NCBI GenBank assembly: GCA_021324335.1
Contig: JAJPJH010000084.1
Span: 1 to 56,823, forward strand
Direction: 5' to 3'
DNA: 56,823 bases
Origin: Gammaproteobacteria bacterium
Lineage (GTDB): Bacteria; Pseudomonadota; Gammaproteobacteria; DSM-16500
Positions 52,846-56,823 of this stretch are shown in pieces (position 1 is the stretch's first letter; each line of letters starts with the position of its first letter). The position numbers and the translations under genes were made by a program. The notes under the pieces were generated by a model. It had not been told where the DNA came from. It saw only the letters and a program-made list of their open reading frames with translations, and ran no database searches.

Positions 52846-53445
52846 TTATATCTTTTTAATACAAAACTCAGCTAACTTTCTCATTAATTCTTCCGCTGCT
52901 TGGTTCGCTGCCAGCACACCACCATAAGGGGTAGATTGCCGGATAGGCTCTACCACAGAAAATTGCTGGGTGGCAATCACTCGGTTGTTAGCTACTCGGC
53001 TGAGCTGTGCGCGCAGCGTTATTCTAACGACCGCTGGTCGATAAGTAAAATCCTGTTGCAAGGATAAAATCTGCGTATTTAAAACATAATCATATTGACT
53101 CATAAAAGGTGGTGTGACAACAGCATGGAAATAGTGGGTATTTTGCAAAGTCTGGACCATTAAAGGTAGCAACATCTGAGAAGGGGTTTCTGCCCAACGG
53201 TTATTCGCAAAATAGGCTATTTGATGCGGTGTAACCGTATAAGCCATTTCTGGCGTATTATAAGCCGCCACCGTATCTGGTGGCATTACCAATAAAGTAA
53301 TAGGATGGGTCCGATGTTGAGGGATATAAGAAGGCACGGAATTAATAAAATAAGTGGATTCAGGTGTAGTTTTCACGGGAGATAAACAACCTGAAAGCAT
53401 TAATACACCTCCTATCATGCAGACGACGAAGGATTTTTTCATCAT
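52846..53445 (-). CDS. ABC transport auxiliary lipoprotein (PqiC-like)
   Basis: 199-residue outer-membrane lipoprotein. Signal and lipobox CMIGGVLMLSGC. The body matches the ABC_trans_aux family: YFINSVP, LLVMPPDTVAAYNTPEMAYTVTPHQIAYFANNRWAETPSQMLLPLMVQTLQ, ADYVLNTQIL-like YDYVLNTQILSLQQDF. The start at 53445 is preferred because AAAGGAG is 9 nt upstream; an ATG at 53454 overlapping the mlaD-like stop would have no spacing. It completes a four-gene MCE-type lipid transporter; it would receive the substrate at the outer membrane. Confidence 0.85.
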   Translation of the reverse strand: MMKKSFVVCMIGGVLMLSGCLSPVKTTPESTYFINSVPSYIPQHRTHPITLLVMPPDTVAAYNTPEMAYTVTPHQIAYFANNRWAETPSQMLLPLMVQTLQNTHYFHAVVTPPFMSQYDYVLNTQILSLQQDFTYRPAVVRITLRAQLSRVANNRVIATQQFSVVEPIRQSTPYGGVLAANQAAEELMRKLAEFCIKKI

Positions 53446-53450
53446 TAACT

Positions 53451-54275
53451 TCATCTCCTTTCACCTGGGCCTAACGGTTGCGGGGTTGAACCGCGAATTA
53501 ATATCGATGGGTTTTGTTTAATTTCAATCGTCATTTCAGTGATTGAGCGCGACATATTATTCAAGTTATACATTAAGCGATACATTTCAGGTAAGGTTTG
53601 GGTTTCAAATATTCTAAAGGCCCCTGTACCTGATTGCATTAAAGGCGTCAGTTGCTGAGTAGCTTTAGAAGTATTTTCTAAAATTCCATCTAGTTTTTTA
53701 CTGTTCTCAGCTAAAGTCCCAGTAATTTCCTTTAAATTAGCCAGTGTTTGTTTGATCGCCTCTTGATTTTCAGGATTTAAAAGAGATTGGATAGAATCGC
53801 TCAACTTGCTGAAGTTTTTACTTAACATACTTAATGTCGTATCGATACGAACGAAAAATGAGGGAATGGTTTTAATCACAGGATAGGGTTGTCCAGGAGG
53901 AGGTGTTAAAGGATTGAGATTGGTCCCTTTATCTTTTAAGGCAACATAGGCAATACCTGTGATCCCTTTGCTACCCAACATGGCTGTTGTCCCTTGGGTA
54001 ATGGGAGTCGTATTTTTAACACTTATTAAAATTTCGACAACTTCAGGATTGCGAGGGTCAATATCAATGCTTTTAACGCTACCGACTTCCACTCCATTAT
54101 ATTCAACCGAAGCATCGACATTCAGGCCAGAAACAGATTCATTCATATAAATAGCATAGGTATTGAATTGCTCAAAAGAAAACCCCGATGACAGCCAAAC
54201 GATGGCTAAGACTGTCGCAGCGATCAAGATGATAACAAAAGCACCTACTATCGTGTAATTAACGTTAGTTTCCAT
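53451..54275 (-). CDS. MCE/MlaD-family substrate-binding protein
   Basis: 275 residues (start at METNVNYTIVGAFV, 54275). One N-terminal membrane segment (GAFVIILIAATVLAIVWLSSG) is followed by the MCE domain (YMNESVSGLNVDASVEYNGVEVGSVKSIDI, ISVKNTTPITQGTTAMLGSKGITGIAYVALKD). A helical stalk follows (LSKNFSKLSDSIQSLL, LANLKEITGTLAENSKKL), typical of PqiB/MlaD-type hexamers. It carries lipid between the membranes. An ATG at 54290 overlapping the ABC gene end is an alternative start. Confidence 0.87.
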   Translation of the reverse strand: METNVNYTIVGAFVIILIAATVLAIVWLSSGFSFEQFNTYAIYMNESVSGLNVDASVEYNGVEVGSVKSIDIDPRNPEVVEILISVKNTTPITQGTTAMLGSKGITGIAYVALKDKGTNLNPLTPPPGQPYPVIKTIPSFFVRIDTTLSMLSKNFSKLSDSIQSLLNPENQEAIKQTLANLKEITGTLAENSKKLDGILENTSKATQQLTPLMQSGTGAFRIFETQTLPEMYRLMYNLNNMSRSITEMTIEIKQNPSILIRGSTPQPLGPGERR

Positions 54276-55065
54276 GGTCCTGGCCCCCATGTTGGTAACT
54301 TTCTTCCGCTACGCGCCCGCGCGGCCCACTAAAAAATGCTTGGATCATAGGATTTGGATTCTTGACCAATTTAGACATGGGGTCGACACACAATACCTTG
54401 CCCTCCCCTAAAAACGCCACTCGATTGGTCACCCGCCATAAACTGTCCAAATCGTGGGTAATCATGACTATAGTTAACCCCATTGTACTCTGTAAATTCA
54501 ATATAAGCTCATCAAACTCTGCTGCCGTATTCGGATCTAAGCCTGCCGTTGGTTCATCTAAGAAGATTAATTCAGGATCTAATACGATGGCGCGCGCAAG
54601 CCCCGCACGTTTTTGCATCCCACCGCTTAGTTCGGAAGGATATTTAACAGCTGCATCGGCTGAAAGTCCCGCCATGAGAATTTTAAGTAAAGCTAGATCG
54701 TTAATACTAGTGGCATCTAGCTCGGTATGTTCTTTGAGAGGAAAAGCAACATTTTCTAGTAAAGTTAATGAGCTGAACAATGCATTCTGCTGAAATAATA
54801 CACCCCAACGGCGCTGAACAGAAAGTAACACTTTCCGAGAGGCATTGACCACTTCTTCATTAAATATACGGATGGAGCCTGAGGCAACAGGTGTTAAACA
54901 TAACATCTCGCGAAGAAGCGTGGTTTTTCCAGATCCACTACCCCCTACAATCCCTAAAATTTCTCCACGATTCACTGTTAAATTTACATCCTTATGAACC
55001 CACGAGCCGCCTAGATAGGTTTTTAAGTTTTTAATTTCAATAATCGGATCGTTCGGGCGTTTCAT
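54265..55065 (-). CDS. ABC transporter ATP-binding protein (MlaF-like)
   Basis: 266 residues. Walker A GGSGSGKTTLL, Q-loop LFQQNALFS, signature LSGGMQKRAGLARA, Walker B LIFLDEPTAGLDP and switch His in MITHDLDS. The LSGGMQKR signature is the MlaF/Mkl type. It powers the MCE lipid transporter with the permease at 55062. The start ATG overlaps the permease stop by 4 nt (ATGA at 55065-55062), so they are translationally coupled. Confidence 0.92.
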   Translation of the reverse strand: MKRPNDPIIEIKNLKTYLGGSWVHKDVNLTVNRGEILGIVGGSGSGKTTLLREMLCLTPVASGSIRIFNEEVVNASRKVLLSVQRRWGVLFQQNALFSSLTLLENVAFPLKEHTELDATSINDLALLKILMAGLSADAAVKYPSELSGGMQKRAGLARAIVLDPELIFLDEPTAGLDPNTAAEFDELILNLQSTMGLTIVMITHDLDSLWRVTNRVAFLGEGKVLCVDPMSKLVKNPNPMIQAFFSGPRGRVAEESYQHGGQDHGN

Positions 55066-56180
55066 AGTTTTAACTTACTGAAAAGAACGGAGAAGAATGC
55101 ATCAGCGACAATAATAAAAAAAATCGCTAAAACCACGCTTTTAGTCGTATTTTGTCCCACACTGTCAGCATTTTGCTTTACTTGAATACCTTGAAAACAT
55201 CCTACACTTGCAATAATAAGCGCAAAGACAGGTGCTTTGCCCAGGCCTAATAAAAATGTTTTGAGAGGAATCACTTGAGGAAAGCGATGGAGAAAATCGT
55301 ACCACGTAATACCTAGCATATTATTTGACATCATCATCCCACCGATGACTCCAAAGACATCGGACCAGACGGTTAGTAAAGGTAAAGCAATAAAAAGGCC
55401 AAGGATTCTGGGTAATAACAGTAACTCTGCTGAGGTAACCCCCATGGTGTCCAGGGCGTCGATTTCTTGATTGATTTTCATAATACCCAATTGGGCTGTA
55501 AAGGCAGAACCGGTTCTACCTGCGACCATAATAGCAGTCAATAACGGGCCAAATTCTCGGAGGATAGAAAGACCCAGCAAATCGACAATATAAATATTGG
55601 CGCCATAATTCCGCAACTGCAGCCCCATCTGGTAAGTCATGACCACACCTATCATTAACGATAATAAGGCAATGATAGGTAAGGCTTGGTAGCCATTTCG
55701 ATAAACCACTGTTGCTAAGGCCGGGAAACGCCAATGGGAAGGATGGCCTACCAGGCGTAAGGCTTCTAATGAAAGTTGACCAACAAAAGCCAGATACTTT
55801 TGAAACTGGGCCAGATAATCGATTGTTACTTTCCCTATTTTCCCTAGCCAGGGTAAGGGGGTTACCTTGGGAAGCGTCCCTTCTGTTTCAAGTTGATGTT
55901 GGATGAGAGAAATTAAATTCTGCTGCTCTTTAGCGAAATGTTGAAAATCGACGTTGATGCCTTGCTGTTTTAATTTGTCGCGCCATTGGGTGAGTATCCA
56001 TGCACCCGCGCTATCCATCTTCTTGATACCGCTGCCATCAGTAACTAATTCACCTTGAGTAGGCCAAGATAAAGAACCTAAGATTTGTTGTAAATGGGGA
56101 AGATGAGCAAGGTCCCATTCACCTTGACAGCGTAATTGGTGCGCATTTGCATCATACTGTATCTGATCTTGGTCAGTCAT
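55062..56180 (-). CDS. STAS-MlaE fused lipid ABC permease
   Basis: 372 residues with the start at 56180, preceded by GGTGAGC. The first ~100 residues form a STAS domain (LRCQGEWDLAHLPHLQQIL, GELVTDGSGIKKMDSAGAWIL), equivalent to MlaB, joined to the MlaE/YrbE permease. The permease is marked by LPIIALLSLMIGVVMTYQMGLQLRNYGA, LREFGPLLTAIMVAGRTGSAFTAQLGIMKINQEIDALDTMGV, and FQGIQVKQNADSVGQNTTKSVV. Fusion of the regulatory STAS domain to the permease replaces the separate mlaB gene of E. coli. It probably moves phospholipid between the membranes. Confidence 0.92.
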   Translation of the reverse strand: MTDQDQIQYDANAHQLRCQGEWDLAHLPHLQQILGSLSWPTQGELVTDGSGIKKMDSAGAWILTQWRDKLKQQGINVDFQHFAKEQQNLISLIQHQLETEGTLPKVTPLPWLGKIGKVTIDYLAQFQKYLAFVGQLSLEALRLVGHPSHWRFPALATVVYRNGYQALPIIALLSLMIGVVMTYQMGLQLRNYGANIYIVDLLGLSILREFGPLLTAIMVAGRTGSAFTAQLGIMKINQEIDALDTMGVTSAELLLLPRILGLFIALPLLTVWSDVFGVIGGMMMSNNMLGITWYDFLHRFPQVIPLKTFLLGLGKAPVFALIIASVGCFQGIQVKQNADSVGQNTTKSVVLAIFFIIVADAFFSVLFSKLKL

Positions 56181-56290
56181 GCTCACCAGTATCGCTTGAA
56201 TGGGGTGGTTTTGTAAATATTGAGGAAAAATGGGCCATGTGAAATGGCCCATTATGGCAACTAGATTTTAGTTATAGTTTTGAATGACAC

Positions 56291-56569
56291 TTACTTCCAT
56301 GTTTCCTTTTGTTTTGGCATTTCCTTACTTTTATCCGTGGTTGCTACAGTAAGCGTGCCCCCATCACTAGCTGTGATGCCGGGACTTGGAGTGCCGCTAC
56401 CGATGAGAGCGGAGATATATTGACCTTTGTATTTATCATCCAGTTGAAATTCACCGCGTTGGTCCGTCATAACAGAAAGGAAACCACTATCCTTTCCTTT
56501 TACTTGTAATTGAAGTTTCGTGTTCACAAGAGGTTGTTTCGAAGCTGCATTAACTGTTTTAATTTTCAT
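56291..56569 (-). CDS. Small transthyretin-like/carboxypeptidase regulatory-like domain protein
   Basis: 92 residues that look like one beta-sandwich: VNAASKQPLVNTKLQLQVKGKDSGFLSVMTDQRGEFQLDDKYKGQYISALI. The T/S-D-x-x-G-x-F/Y pattern is that of carboxypeptidase regulatory-like (TTR-52-like) domains. The end is a polar tail. No signal peptide is evident. AGGAGGGG precedes the ATG. The promoter's probable -10 is TATAAT at 56622-56617 (minus strand). It may be an adapter in the Mla region; unproven. Confidence 0.6.
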   Translation of the reverse strand: MKIKTVNAASKQPLVNTKLQLQVKGKDSGFLSVMTDQRGEFQLDDKYKGQYISALIGSGTPSPGITASDGGTLTVATTDKSKEMPKQKETWK

Positions 56570-56680
56570 ACACCCCTCCTCTTCTGTGAGATTCGGTTAA
56601 AATCTCTTCTATTCTCATTATAGCGAAGGGCTTAGAGGGTTTTCTTAACGGGTTTGGCTAATTATTAATCAAATATCAAT

Positions 56681-56709
56681 CCTTTGCCGGCTAATTAAGC
56701 CGGCAAAGG
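56681..56709 (+). terminator. Strong intrinsic terminator hairpin
   Basis: A perfect 12-bp GC-containing stem (CCTTTGCCGGCT / AGCCGGCAAAGG) with a 5-nt loop, followed by CTGTTTATTT. This is an intrinsic terminator on the plus strand and the insertion context of the intron beginning at 56720. Confidence 0.85.
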
Positions 56710-56719
56710 CTGTTTATTT

Positions 56720-56823
56720 GTGCGCCAAGCATGGCGCAATTCTAGGCGGTGAAAGTCCGCTGCACGCCGTGGAGATCGGAAGTGCGAGTCTAGGCAAGGG
56801 TGTCCATCGCGAGATGGAATCTG
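56720..56823 (+). mobile_element. 5' end of a group II intron (continues beyond window)
   Basis: The start GTGCGCC, then a hairpin (GCGCCAAGCATGGCGC), GGTGAAAGTCCGC, and GGGTGTCC...GATGGAATCTG are the conserved domain I start of bacterial group II introns. It begins 10 nt after the terminator stem, the insertion site typical of class IIC introns. The open reading frame for reverse transcriptase/maturase and the 3' end lie outside the window. Confidence 0.8.

Noticed and set aside
1..56823. CRISPR array, tRNA or rRNA genes
   Set aside because: No regular direct repeats with spacers, no cloverleaf-like clusters with conserved TPsiC/anticodon stems and no rRNA-like sequence were noticed by eye.

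Overview
The window looks like the chromosome of an AT-rich, host-associated gammaproteobacterium, most likely in the Legionellales (Legionella/Coxiella/Aquicella/Berkiella-type). The reasons are the gyrA-cmk-rpsA block, a mevalonate rather than MEP isoprenoid pathway, a Mla-type ABC system with a STAS-fused permease, and eukaryote-like or effector-like proteins (F-box, ankyrin, kelch, patatin, FP-repeat). This placement is an inference; there is no rRNA or tRNA gene in the window.

Layout. 1-3.2 kb: end of gyrA, cmk, rpsA. 3.3-8.3 kb: secreted enzymes, namely an Ntn-type amide hydrolase, a cNMP-binding protein, a secreted unknown, a CxxCH lipoprotein, and a multicopper oxidase divergent from that lipoprotein. 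8.4-21.9 kb: accessory region with a lone tyrosine recombinase, membrane and helical unknowns, a degenerate P-loop protein, a GNAT, FP-repeat and ankyrin proteins, a chimeric hydrolase/toxin remnant with a decayed HigA antitoxin, a long palindrome, AlkD/MazG-like genes, an apparently leaderless marR with twin operators, and a TetR/hydrolase divergent pair. 21.9-24.9 kb: a heptosyltransferase, a 2OG oxygenase, a DUF4239 protein and a small conserved protein.

24.9-50.0 kb is the centrepiece. A mevalonate/isoprenoid cluster (asd, mevalonate kinase, acyl-activating enzyme-patatin fusion | HMG-CoA synthase, prenyl synthase, GHMP kinase, IDI-acyl-activating enzyme fusion, kelch protein | pgi, HMG-CoA reductase) runs into a ppsA-lysC-eboABCDEF gene train. 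The ebo genes encode an enigmatic metabolite system that includes a UbiA prenyltransferase (EboC) and a sugar-phosphate cyclase (EboD). The mevalonate genes make prenyl diphosphates that EboC could use. The locus can therefore be read as one pathway for a prenylated, exported small molecule. No mevalonate diphosphate decarboxylase and no thiolase are seen in the window.

50.1-52.1 kb: an F-box membrane protein and an unknown. 52.1-56.6 kb: trhO and a four-gene Mla/PqiC-like lipid transport operon plus a small TTR-like protein. At the right edge a strong terminator hairpin is followed 10 nt later by the 5' end of a group II intron that continues outside the window.
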